Source of the DNA: DASRSS01 sp035765515
GTDB taxonomy: Bacteria > Actinomycetota > Actinomycetes > Mycobacteriales > Jatrophihabitantaceae
DNA length: 14,887 bases
Reading direction: 5' to 3'
Assembly: GCA_035765515.1 (NCBI GenBank)
Contig: DASTXN010000143.1
Location: forward strand, 1 to 14,887
The position numbers and the translations under genes are program-made. The notes under the pieces are model-generated. The model was not told the origin of the DNA, made no database searches, and worked only from the letters and a program-made list of their open reading frames with translations. Positions 6,062 through 12,262 of the stretch are shown piece by piece; the first letter of the stretch is position 1, and each line of letters opens with the position of its first letter.

Positions 6062-7593
6062 GTGGTCGGCCTTTCGGGAAGCGTGAACCGGAAGGTAGCA
6101 CCCGAGCTCACCGAGGTATCGAGCCAGATCCGTCCGCCGTGGAATTCGACGATCTTGCGGCACAGGGCCAGCCCGATGCCCGTGCCGGGATAGGCGTCGC
6201 GCACGTGCAGCCGCTGGAAGATTGCGAAGATGCGCTGCGCGTACTGCGGATCGATCCCGATCCCGTTGTCGGCGACGGTGAACGTCCAGGTGCGGTTCTC
6301 GCGGTCGGCGACAGCCGTGACCGTGACCAGCGGAGCCGCGTCGCCGCGGTACTTGATCGCGTTTCCGACCAGGTTCTCGAACAGGGACGCGAGCAGGGTC
6401 GGGTCGCCGTACACCACGGGCAGCTCGCTGAAGCCCACCCCGCCGTCGGACGCGACGATCTGGTCGTCCAGCGTGCGCATCGCGATGGCGAGCGCCTGGT
6501 TCATGTCGACGGGAACGAAGCTCTCCGTGGTCCGGCCGACCCGCGAAAGGGTCAGCAGGTCGGCGATCAGCGCCTGCATCCGCTTGGCACCGTCTACGGC
6601 GTAGGCGATGTACTCGCGCGCGCGGTCGTCGAGCTGGTCGCCGTACTGCCGCTCCAGCAACTGGCAGAAGTTGGCGACCTTGCGCAGCGGCTCGGACAGG
6701 TCGTGCGAGGCGACGTACGCGAACTGCTCGAGGTCGGCGTTCGACCTGCTCAGCTCTTCGCCGGTGTGTGCGAGGCGCGCCAGCTCGTCCGCGATCCGCC
6801 GGCGCATCCGCTCGACGTCCCTGCCCAGCGCGCGCAGCTCCGGCGGCCCGGACGGACGGATCGGGCGCCTGTTGCGTCCCGCGGCGACCTCGCGGGTCTG
6901 CAGCGCCAGCCGATCGACGGGCGCGAGCACCCAGCGGTGCAACCCGCGCCAGGCGCCGAGGCCCGCGCCCGCGATCAGCGCGACGGACACGCACAGTGCG
7001 ACGTACAGCGCGATCAGCGCGTCACTCCGGGAGTTGACGGCGTCGCGGCTGTTGCGGTCGATGGACTCCTTCAGGGTCGCGGCCGCCTTGCGCACCAGGT
7101 CGAACCGGGTCATCGCCACCGCGTCGTCGACGGCGGACTTCGCCGTCCGGTCCTTGGCGTTCACCAGCGAGATCAACGGGATGGCGACCTGGCTGCGCCA
7201 CTGGTCGGCCATCCGCTCGAAGTCGGCGAGGTTCTGCTCCAGCACCGGATCGCCACGCACCAGTTCGCGCAGCCGGGCCTCGTCGCGCATCTGCTGCTTG
7301 GAGTACTGGTCGAACGGCTGCAGGAAGTCCGCGCTCGCGGCGAGGGCGTAGCCGCGCACGCCGGTCTCCTGGTTGATCATGTCGGTGAGCAGCGCCTGGC
7401 TGGTCTGCGCGGCCGGCGCCCACCGGTCGATCGCCTGGTTTCCTGCGTGGACGAACTGCATCAGCGCCAGCACCGTGGCGGCAACGAGAGCCGCGAGCAG
7501 ACCGGCACAGACCGCGAAGAACACTCCGACGCGACGGCGCAGCCGCCACTTGCCCGCTACCCGACGAAGCGCCTCGACTGCCGGCTGGGTCAT
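6058..7593 (-). CDS. CHASE3-domain sensor histidine kinase
   Basis: The protein has 511 residues. A membrane helix lies at about 22-46. A CHASE3 extracytoplasmic sensor spans about 55-188, with the family hallmark NQETGVRGYALAASADFL at 74-91. A second helix is at about 191-214, then a HAMP-like linker at about 215-270. HisKA has the phospho-accepting His297 in ASHDLSEPLRKV. The ATPase domain shows an N box (FENLVGNAIKYR, 405-416), DNGIG at 442-446, an F-box region (IFAIFQRLH) and GTGIGLAL at 470-477. All residues needed for activity are present. The kinase should sense an envelope or external signal and pass phosphate to the regulator downstream. ATG at 7593 overlaps the phosphatase stop by ATGA; the stop overlaps the next ATG the same way. 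Confidence 0.95.
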   Translation of the reverse strand: MTQPAVEALRRVAGKWRLRRRVGVFFAVCAGLLAALVAATVLALMQFVHAGNQAIDRWAPAAQTSQALLTDMINQETGVRGYALAASADFLQPFDQYSKQQMRDEARLRELVRGDPVLEQNLADFERMADQWRSQVAIPLISLVNAKDRTAKSAVDDAVAMTRFDLVRKAAATLKESIDRNSRDAVNSRSDALIALYVALCVSVALIAGAGLGAWRGLHRWVLAPVDRLALQTREVAAGRNRRPIRPSGPPELRALGRDVERMRRRIADELARLAHTGEELSRSNADLEQFAYVASHDLSEPLRKVANFCQLLERQYGDQLDDRAREYIAYAVDGAKRMQALIADLLTLSRVGRTTESFVPVDMNQALAIAMRTLDDQIVASDGGVGFSELPVVYGDPTLLASLFENLVGNAIKYRGDAAPLVTVTAVADRENRTWTFTVADNGIGIDPQYAQRIFAIFQRLHVRDAYPGTGIGLALCRKIVEFHGGRIWLDTSVSSGATFRFTLPERPTT

Positions 7594-8780
7594 TGCCCGG
7601 CGGGCGCGTGCACGGTGACGACCACGACCGCCGTGTCGTCGACGGACGCGCGCGGCGCGCCGGTCACCAGCGACGGGATCCACGACGACACCGCGCCGCC
7701 GCCGCCGGCGCACTGGTCCACCGCCGTCACGAACTCGTCGATGCCGAGCGTGCTGTCCGCGCCGACCGTCGAGGCGTACGCGTCCAGCAGCCCGTCGGTG
7801 TAGAAGATCAGCGACGTGCCGCGAGCCAGCAGCGTGCGCGTGGGGGGCCAGCCGCGGGGCGCCTGGACGCCACCGGTTCGCGGCACCAGGTTCTCCAGAC
7901 CGAGTGGCGGGCCGACCTCGACGTGCAGGTAGGTCGTCTTGCCGTTCGAGCACAGCAGCGGGGCGGGGTGCCCGGCGACCCGCACGGAGGCCGACCCGTC
8001 CGGCTCGATCGTCGCGTCGCAGGCGGTGACGAAGCCGGCCTGGCCGCCGGTCTCGGCGTGCAGCAGGGTCGACAGCGTGGGCAGGATCTGGGCGTCGGGC
8101 GCGCCGGCCAGCACCAGCGTGCGCCAGGCGACGCGCAGGTGGACGCCGATCGCGGCCTCGTCGGGCCCGTGGCCCATCACGTCGCCGATCAGTACGCGGA
8201 CGTTCCCGTCCGGCATCTCGACGACGTCGAAGAAGTCACCGCCAAGGACGGCGTGGTCGCGTCCGGGTTGGTAGTAGGTCGAGCACTCGACGTGGTCGCT
8301 GTAGAGCAGCGGCGTGGGCAGCAGCCCGCGTTCCAAGCGGGACTTCTCGGCCGCGTTGAGGCGCGCCTCGCGCAGCTGCTGGCTGGTGCGTTGCGCGCGC
8401 TTGCGCTCGACGGCGTAGCGGATCGACCGGCCGAGCAGGTCGCCGGTGATGTCGTCCTTGACGAGGTAATCCTGCGCGCCGGCAGCCAGCGCCTCGGTGC
8501 CCGCCTGGTCGTGCCGCCCGGTCAGCACGATGATCGGGATGTCCGGCGCGGCCGCGACCGTCTCCAGCAGTGCATGCATTCCGTCGGCGTCGGGTAGACC
8601 AAGATCGAGCAGGACGCACTGCGGGGACTGCGCGAGCGCCGCCAGCCCATCGGTGAGCGTGCGCCGCCACAGCACGGCGTCCTCGGGCACGTCCGCCTCT
8701 TGCAGGCACGCGCGCACCAAGAGCGCGTCCCCCTCGTCGTCCTCGACGAGCAGGACGCGCGGGCTGGCCAGCCCGTTCAT
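7590..8780 (-). CDS. Receiver domain-PP2C (SpoIIE/RsbU-type) serine phosphatase
   Basis: The protein has 396 residues. Residues 7-125 form a receiver domain with Asp14-Asp15 (VEDDEGD), phospho-acceptor Asp59 (VLLDLGLPDADG) and Lys108 (YLVKDD). A helical linker at about 126-155 resembles those preceding RsbU-type phosphatases (EKSRLERGLLP). Residues 156-391 are a SpoIIE/PP2C phosphatase with metal-binding aspartates in GGDFFD (180-185), IGDVMGHG (199-206), YTDGLLDAY (327-335) and DDTAVVVV (381-388). Such enzymes dephosphorylate STAS anti-anti-sigma factors when their receiver is phosphorylated. As first gene of the three-gene signalling unit it may take phosphate from the CHASE3 kinase. The start is uncertain between ATG 8780 and GTG 8798, neither with a strong ribosome binding site; both keep the whole domain. 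It diverges from the yceI-like gene. Confidence 0.92.
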   Translation of the reverse strand: MNGLASPRVLLVEDDEGDALLVRACLQEADVPEDAVLWRRTLTDGLAALAQSPQCVLLDLGLPDADGMHALLETVAAAPDIPIIVLTGRHDQAGTEALAAGAQDYLVKDDITGDLLGRSIRYAVERKRAQRTSQQLREARLNAAEKSRLERGLLPTPLLYSDHVECSTYYQPGRDHAVLGGDFFDVVEMPDGNVRVLIGDVMGHGPDEAAIGVHLRVAWRTLVLAGAPDAQILPTLSTLLHAETGGQAGFVTACDATIEPDGSASVRVAGHPAPLLCSNGKTTYLHVEVGPPLGLENLVPRTGGVQAPRGWPPTRTLLARGTSLIFYTDGLLDAYASTVGADSTLGIDEFVTAVDQCAGGGGAVSSWIPSLVTGAPRASVDDTAVVVVTVHAPAGQ

Positions 8781-8897
8781 CGCCACCGATCCATTCACCC
8801 CGTGCGCAGACAGCGGATCCGATCACGGGCGGACGCTCCACCCAAACGCGAACACTACCCGCGATCGGGTGCCGTGACGTGACTCACCGAACGGGTA

Positions 8898-8944
8898 GTT
8901 GACACATCATCAATTGCCGCTAGAGTAGTAGTTGAGCCATCAAC
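8898..8944. repeat. Two operator-like palindromes over the yceI-family promoter
   Basis: GTTGA-GCCA-TCAAC (8931-8944) is a perfect palindrome and GTTGA-CACA-TCATC (8898-8911) is a one-mismatch copy; both are preceded by TA. Their starts are 33 bp apart, about three helical turns. The first overlaps the -35 box and the second covers the predicted transcription start. This layout suits a dimeric repressor of winged-helix (for example MarR) type; no such regulator is in the window. Confidence 0.65.
8899..8926 (+). promoter_or_regulatory. Sigma-70-type promoter of the YceI-family gene
   Basis: TTGACA (8899-8904), a perfect -35, is followed after 16 bases by TAGAGT (8921-8926), a good -10. The start of transcription would fall near 8932-8934, giving a leader of under 30 nt before the strong AGGAGG (8949-8954), six bases from the ATG. 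This is the clearest promoter in the window. Confidence 0.8.
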
Positions 8945-8960
8945 AACTAGGAGGCACCCC

Positions 8961-9515
8961 ATGACCACCGCAACGACGTTCAGCCAACTCACCGGCACCT
9001 ACACCTTCGACGTCGCGCACAGCCGCATCGGCTTCGTCGCGCGGCACGCGATGGTGACCAAGGTCCGCGGCGCGTTCAACGATTTCACCGGTACGGCCAC
9101 GATCGACGGCGACGACCCGGCGAAGTCCAGCGCGACCGTGACGGTCCAGGTCGCCAGCATCGACACCCGCCAGGCGCAGCGCGACGAGCACCTGCGCACC
9201 AACGATTTCCTGGACGTGGCCAACTTCCCGACGATCACGTTCAACAGCACCGCGATCAAGCACGTCGGCGGCAACGACTTCGAGGTCACCGGCGACCTGA
9301 CGATCAAGGACGTGACCAGGCAGGTCACCATCCCGCTCGAGTTCACCGGCGCCGCAACCGATCCGTTCGGCAACCAGCGCATCGGCTTCGAGGGCTCGAC
9401 CGAGATCGTCCGCAGCGACTACGGCGTCACCTACAACGCCGCGCTCGAGACCGGCGGCGTCCTGGTCAGCGACAAGATCGTCCTCGAGTTCGAGATCTCC
9501 GCGATCAAGGGCTGA
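8961..9515 (+). CDS. YceI family protein
   Basis: The protein has 184 residues, the full length for this family, with no signal peptide, so it is probably cytoplasmic as in many actinobacteria (the Escherichia coli YceI is periplasmic). YceI proteins form a lipocalin-like beta barrel that binds a long polyisoprenoid. Family signatures are TYTFDVAHSRIGFVARHAM (12-30), the RGAFNDFTG stretch (36-44), RDEHLRTNDFLDVANFPTI (74-92) and GDLTIKDVTRQVTI (111-124). The ATG has AGGAGG six bases upstream and a strong promoter with two operator-like sites, so it should be well expressed and tightly controlled. Transcribed divergently from the phosphatase gene. Its role may be isoprenoid carrier or stress-related, but this is family knowledge only. 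Confidence 0.95.
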   Translation: MTTATTFSQLTGTYTFDVAHSRIGFVARHAMVTKVRGAFNDFTGTATIDGDDPAKSSATVTVQVASIDTRQAQRDEHLRTNDFLDVANFPTITFNSTAIKHVGGNDFEVTGDLTIKDVTRQVTIPLEFTGAATDPFGNQRIGFEGSTEIVRSDYGVTYNAALETGGVLVSDKIVLEFEISAIKG

Positions 9516-9528
9516 CCCCAGCCGGAGC

Positions 9529-9595
9529 CGGCGAACCCGGACGGGCCCTGCCTGCCGAAAGCGGCGGGCCGAGCAGGCCCGCTCCGGGTTCGCCG
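9529..9595. terminator. Large hairpin after the YceI-family gene
   Basis: CGGCGAACCCGGA (9529-9541) is the exact reverse complement of 9583-9595. Inside it CGGGCC (9542-9547) pairs with GGCCCG (9576-9581), extending the stem to about 19 bp with one unpaired base. It starts 13 bases after the stop codon and is the likely terminator, though no U-tract follows. Confidence 0.6.
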
Positions 9596-9616
9596 CCGTC
9601 GTCCGCCGCCCGGCTG

Positions 9617-9670
9617 CCCAGTCCGGGTCGGCGGACCCACCGCGCCGGGCCCCGGCGGACCCGGTCTGGG
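9617..9670. repeat. Second long inverted repeat between yceI-like and merR-like genes
   Basis: The 18-base arms 9617-9634 and 9653-9670 are complementary at 15 of 18 positions. A nested perfect palindrome (CGCCGGG-C-CCCGGCG, 9643-9657) overlaps the right arm, so two alternative folds are possible. With the hairpin at 9529-9595 it fills most of the 218-bp spacer. Role unknown; insulation of the next operon is a reasonable guess. Confidence 0.55.
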
Positions 9671-9719
9671 TCTTCGTGCGGCAGCGCGCACCTTATTAGA
9701 TGCTGTGGGCGCACCAACG

Positions 9720-9746
9720 TTGACGCTACGTCAATGCGCATATTTA
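9720..9746 (+). promoter_or_regulatory. Candidate promoter with operator palindrome for the MerR operon
   Basis: TTGACG-CTA-CGTCAA (9720-9734) is a perfect 15-bp palindrome whose left arm is also a -35-like TTGACG. TATTTA (9741-9746) lies 15 bases after it, and TTTAGC (9743-9748) 17 bases after; either could be the -10. MerR proteins typically bind palindromes between or over the promoter boxes, often with unusual spacing, so self-regulation is plausible. If this is the promoter, translation must start at the GTG at 9752 or 9764, nearly without a leader. Confidence 0.45.
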
Positions 9747-10510
9747 GCGTCGTGGGTTCGAACGTGCCTGGCCGGCTCTCGGTGAAAGAGGTCGCAGAGC
9801 TCGCTGGCGTCACCCCGCGAACGGTCCGCTACTACCACTCGATCGGGCTGCTGGCCGAGCCACCGCGGGACGCGTCCGGCTACCGCAGGTACGGCGGCAA
9901 GGAAGTCGTCGAGCTGGTGCGCATAGTCCGGCTCCGGGCCGTGGGCATGCCGCTGCCGCAGATCGCGCAGCGGGTTACCGACGCCGACTCGGACGACGCC
10001 TCGCTGGTCGGCGCGCTCACCGCCCTCGCCGACGAGCTGGACGCCGAGATCGCCCGGCTGACCACCACCCGGGACCGGCTGCGGGAGATGGCCAACGCCG
10101 AACCGTTCGACCAGCCGGTCAAGGTCCTCACGCACGCGCTGCAGAACCAGGGGCTGCTGGGCCCGGCCGACCACCTTCGCTCCGGCGAGCAGTGGGCCGC
10201 CGCGGTACTCGACGCGCTGCACCCGGAGGGCATGCCGGGCCTGCTGGCACAGGCCAGCCGGCTGTTCGGGGACTCCGACGTCGTGGCCGCGATCAGGCCA
10301 CTGCGCCGCCGGCTGCGCAGGCTCAGCGAGCGCAGCACCGAGGCGGAGATCGCCGAGCTCGCCGCGGACGTCGCCGCATTGCTGCCCGCGGGCGACGGCG
10401 GCGCGCACGTCGACATCGGCCTGGTCGACCTGTTGCTGACCGACCGGCTGAACCCGACGCAGCAGCGTTTCATGCACCAGCTGCGCAACCAGTTGCAGGA
10501 CCGGCGATGA
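9734..10510 (+). CDS. MerR family transcriptional regulator
   Basis: The protein has up to 258 residues. An N-terminal MerR winged helix spans about 14-83: RLSVKEVAELAGVTPRTVRYYHSIGLL, then PPRDASGYRRYG for the wing and VRLRAVGMPLPQIAQ for the second helix pair. A long helix at about 90-120 (ELDAEIARLTTTRDRLREM) is the usual dimerisation coiled coil. The remaining 130 residues are helical with no metal-binding Cys, so this is not a metal sensor; they may bind a small molecule or protein. Start is uncertain: the ATG at 9734 has no ribosome binding site and overlaps a promoter-like palindrome, while GTG 9752 and 9764 fit a leaderless or short-leader message and keep the whole domain. Its stop overlaps the permease start (ATGA, 10507-10510), so it is the first gene of an export operon it probably controls. 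Confidence 0.9.
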   Translation: MRIFSVVGSNVPGRLSVKEVAELAGVTPRTVRYYHSIGLLAEPPRDASGYRRYGGKEVVELVRIVRLRAVGMPLPQIAQRVTDADSDDASLVGALTALADELDAEIARLTTTRDRLREMANAEPFDQPVKVLTHALQNQGLLGPADHLRSGEQWAAAVLDALHPEGMPGLLAQASRLFGDSDVVAAIRPLRRRLRRLSERSTEAEIAELAADVAALLPAGDGGAHVDIGLVDLLLTDRLNPTQQRFMHQLRNQLQDRR

Positions 10511-11388
10511 CGGCGGCCGATCCGCCGACCCCCGGGCTGCCGACCCCAGGGCTGCCGCCGGCTCCCGGGCTGCAGCGCGCCGGGGCCCGGCTACCGATCG
10601 ACGAGTACAGCAGGCGGTTGTGGGACCGGCGCTGGTTCGTGGCCGCGTACTCGAGCGCGTCCAACTCGGTCGGCTACCAGGGCAGCTTCCTCGGCCAGGC
10701 CTGGCAGTTGCTCACCCCGCTGCTCAACATCGGCGTCTACTACCTGATCTTCGGCATGCTGCTGCACACGAACCGCGGCGTGCCCAACTTCATCGCGTTC
10801 CTGTCCGTCGGGGTGTTCGTGTTCTCGTTCTGCACCGATTCGCTGACGGCCGGCGCCCGGTCGATCACCGGCAACATCGGGCTGGTGCGCGCACTGCAGT
10901 TCCCGCGCGCGGTACTGCCGGTGTCCACCACCCTGGTCGCCCTGCTGCGGCTGCTCTACTCGCTGACCGTGCTCGTCCCGATCGTGCTGCTCACCGGGGA
11001 GCCGCTGACCTGGCACTGGCTCGAACTGGTGCCCGCGCTCGTCCTCCAGTCGATGTTCTGCCTCGGCATCGCCTTCGTCGTCGCCCGCATCGGCGCGCAG
11101 GTCCCGGACACGACGCAGGCGCTGCCGTTCATCGCCCGGGTGTGGACGTACACGGCGGGCGTGATGTACAGCATCCAGCACTTCGCCGCCGGACACGGCC
11201 AGTGGGTGTCCGTCGCGCTCACCGTCAATCCCGGGCACGTCTACCTGGCGATCGCGCGCAACGCGCTGCTCGCAGACAGCCCGTGCGGCATCGGCACATG
11301 GCTGCTGGCGATCGCCTGGTCCGTCGGGACGCTCGCGGTCAGCTACCTCTACTTCTGGCGTGGTGAGGAGGCCTACGGCAATGTCTGA
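10507..11388 (+). CDS. wzm: ABC-2 type permease, Wzm/RfbD-like glycan exporter subunit
   Basis: The protein has 293 residues. A Pro/Gly/Leu-rich start (residues 6-21, three PGL-type units) precedes a cytoplasmic amphipathic region and about six membrane helices: roughly 68-86, 94-112, 137-164, 171-195, 206-224 and 262-283. The stretch GYQGSFLGQAWQLLTPLLN (56-74) is the typical ABC-2 polysaccharide-exporter motif (family of Wzm, TagG, RfbD), and RALQFPRAVLPVS (128-140) is another hallmark. It resembles the mycobacterial permease that carries lipid-linked galactan across the membrane. With the next gene it should form a two-plus-two exporter for an undecaprenyl- or decaprenyl-linked glycan. It overlaps the merR stop by four bases and the ATPase start by eight. 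Confidence 0.88.
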   Translation: MTAADPPTPGLPTPGLPPAPGLQRAGARLPIDEYSRRLWDRRWFVAAYSSASNSVGYQGSFLGQAWQLLTPLLNIGVYYLIFGMLLHTNRGVPNFIAFLSVGVFVFSFCTDSLTAGARSITGNIGLVRALQFPRAVLPVSTTLVALLRLLYSLTVLVPIVLLTGEPLTWHWLELVPALVLQSMFCLGIAFVVARIGAQVPDTTQALPFIARVWTYTAGVMYSIQHFAAGHGQWVSVALTVNPGHVYLAIARNALLADSPCGIGTWLLAIAWSVGTLAVSYLYFWRGEEAYGNV

Positions 11389-12262
11389 ACCGCTGACCCC
11401 CGCCTCGGAGCCGGACGGATCGGCCCCGCCCGCCGCCGAGACCAGGGTGCCGACCGTGGTCGTCGACGACGTCCACCTCACCTATCGCATCGTCGGCCGC
11501 GGCCGCCGGGGCGGCACGCCCGCCGCGGTACGCCGCCTGCTGCTGCGCGAGCAGGCACCCGGGCAGCGGTCCGTGCACGCCGTCCGCGGCGTCAGCCTCA
11601 CGGCATACCGCGGCGAGGCGATCGGGCTGATCGGGCCGAACGGCTCGGGCAAGTCGACGCTGCTGCGCGCGATCGCCGGCCTGATGGCGCCGTCGAGCGG
11701 TGTCGTGTGGACGCGCGGTCAGGCCGCGCTGCTCGGCGTGGCCGCCGCGATGATGGGCGGGATGTCGGGCGAGCAGAACATCGTGCTCGGCTGTCTCGCC
11801 ATCGGCATGACCCCGACCGAGATCGCCAACGAGTACGACTCGATCTGCGAGTTCGCGGGCATCGGCGAGTTCGTCCACCTACCGATGAACACGTACTCCT
11901 CCGGCATGGGCGCTCGGCTGCGTTTCGCCATCGCCGCCAGCCGCGCGCCGGACATCCTGCTGATCGACGAAGCGCTCGCCACGGGCGATGCCCGGTTCCG
12001 CCGGCGCAGCGAGAAGCGCATCCGCGAACTGCGCGACGAGGCCGGCACCGTGTTCCTGGTCAGCCACGGGCTCGGCATCATCCGGGACACCTGCACCCGG
12101 GCCATCTGGCTGGAGAACGGCCGGATCGTCCTCGACGGCGATGCGAACACCGTCGTCGACGCCTACGAAGACAAGCACGACGAAGGCGCCCACCGGCCGC
12201 CTCGCCCCACGCCACGATCCGGAGCCGAGCCACGTGTTTACGCCGAGCCAAGTTCGTTCTAA
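11381..12262 (+). CDS. wzt: ABC transporter ATPase, Wzt/RfbE-like glycan exporter subunit
   Basis: The protein has 293 residues. Walker A is GPNGSGKST (85-93), the signature region is TYSSGMGARLRFAIA (171-185), Walker B is DILLIDEALATGD (191-203), and the switch His is His229 (LVSHG). The TYSSGM signature and GDARFRRRSEKRI tail of Walker B are typical of ATPases of polysaccharide and teichoic-acid exporters. A long insertion before Walker A (about 38-65) is also usual in the group. There is no large C-terminal carbohydrate-binding domain as in E. coli O9a Wzt; only about 30 Pro/Arg-rich residues follow residue 262, so export is unlikely to need a capped-chain recognition domain. ATG at 11381 has GAGGAGG nine bases upstream and overlaps the permease stop. 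The 3' end overlaps the UPF0182 start by 29 bases. Confidence 0.92.
   Translation: MSEPLTPASEPDGSAPPAAETRVPTVVVDDVHLTYRIVGRGRRGGTPAAVRRLLLREQAPGQRSVHAVRGVSLTAYRGEAIGLIGPNGSGKSTLLRAIAGLMAPSSGVVWTRGQAALLGVAAAMMGGMSGEQNIVLGCLAIGMTPTEIANEYDSICEFAGIGEFVHLPMNTYSSGMGARLRFAIAASRAPDILLIDEALATGDARFRRRSEKRIRELRDEAGTVFLVSHGLGIIRDTCTRAIWLENGRIVLDGDANTVVDAYEDKHDEGAHRPPRPTPRSGAEPRVYAEPSSF

Noticed and set aside
6139..7803. A 554-codon plus-strand open frame and another at 7593-8597
   Set aside because: They are antisense shadows of the histidine kinase and phosphatase, whose motifs are complete on the minus strand.
8849..8880. A promoter for the phosphatase operon (TAGTGT on the minus strand at 8852-8857)
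   Set aside because: The -10-like hexamer has no -35 partner at 16-18 bases and no clear GTTT/GGGTA sigma-B pattern at proper spacing, so it was not listed as a feature.
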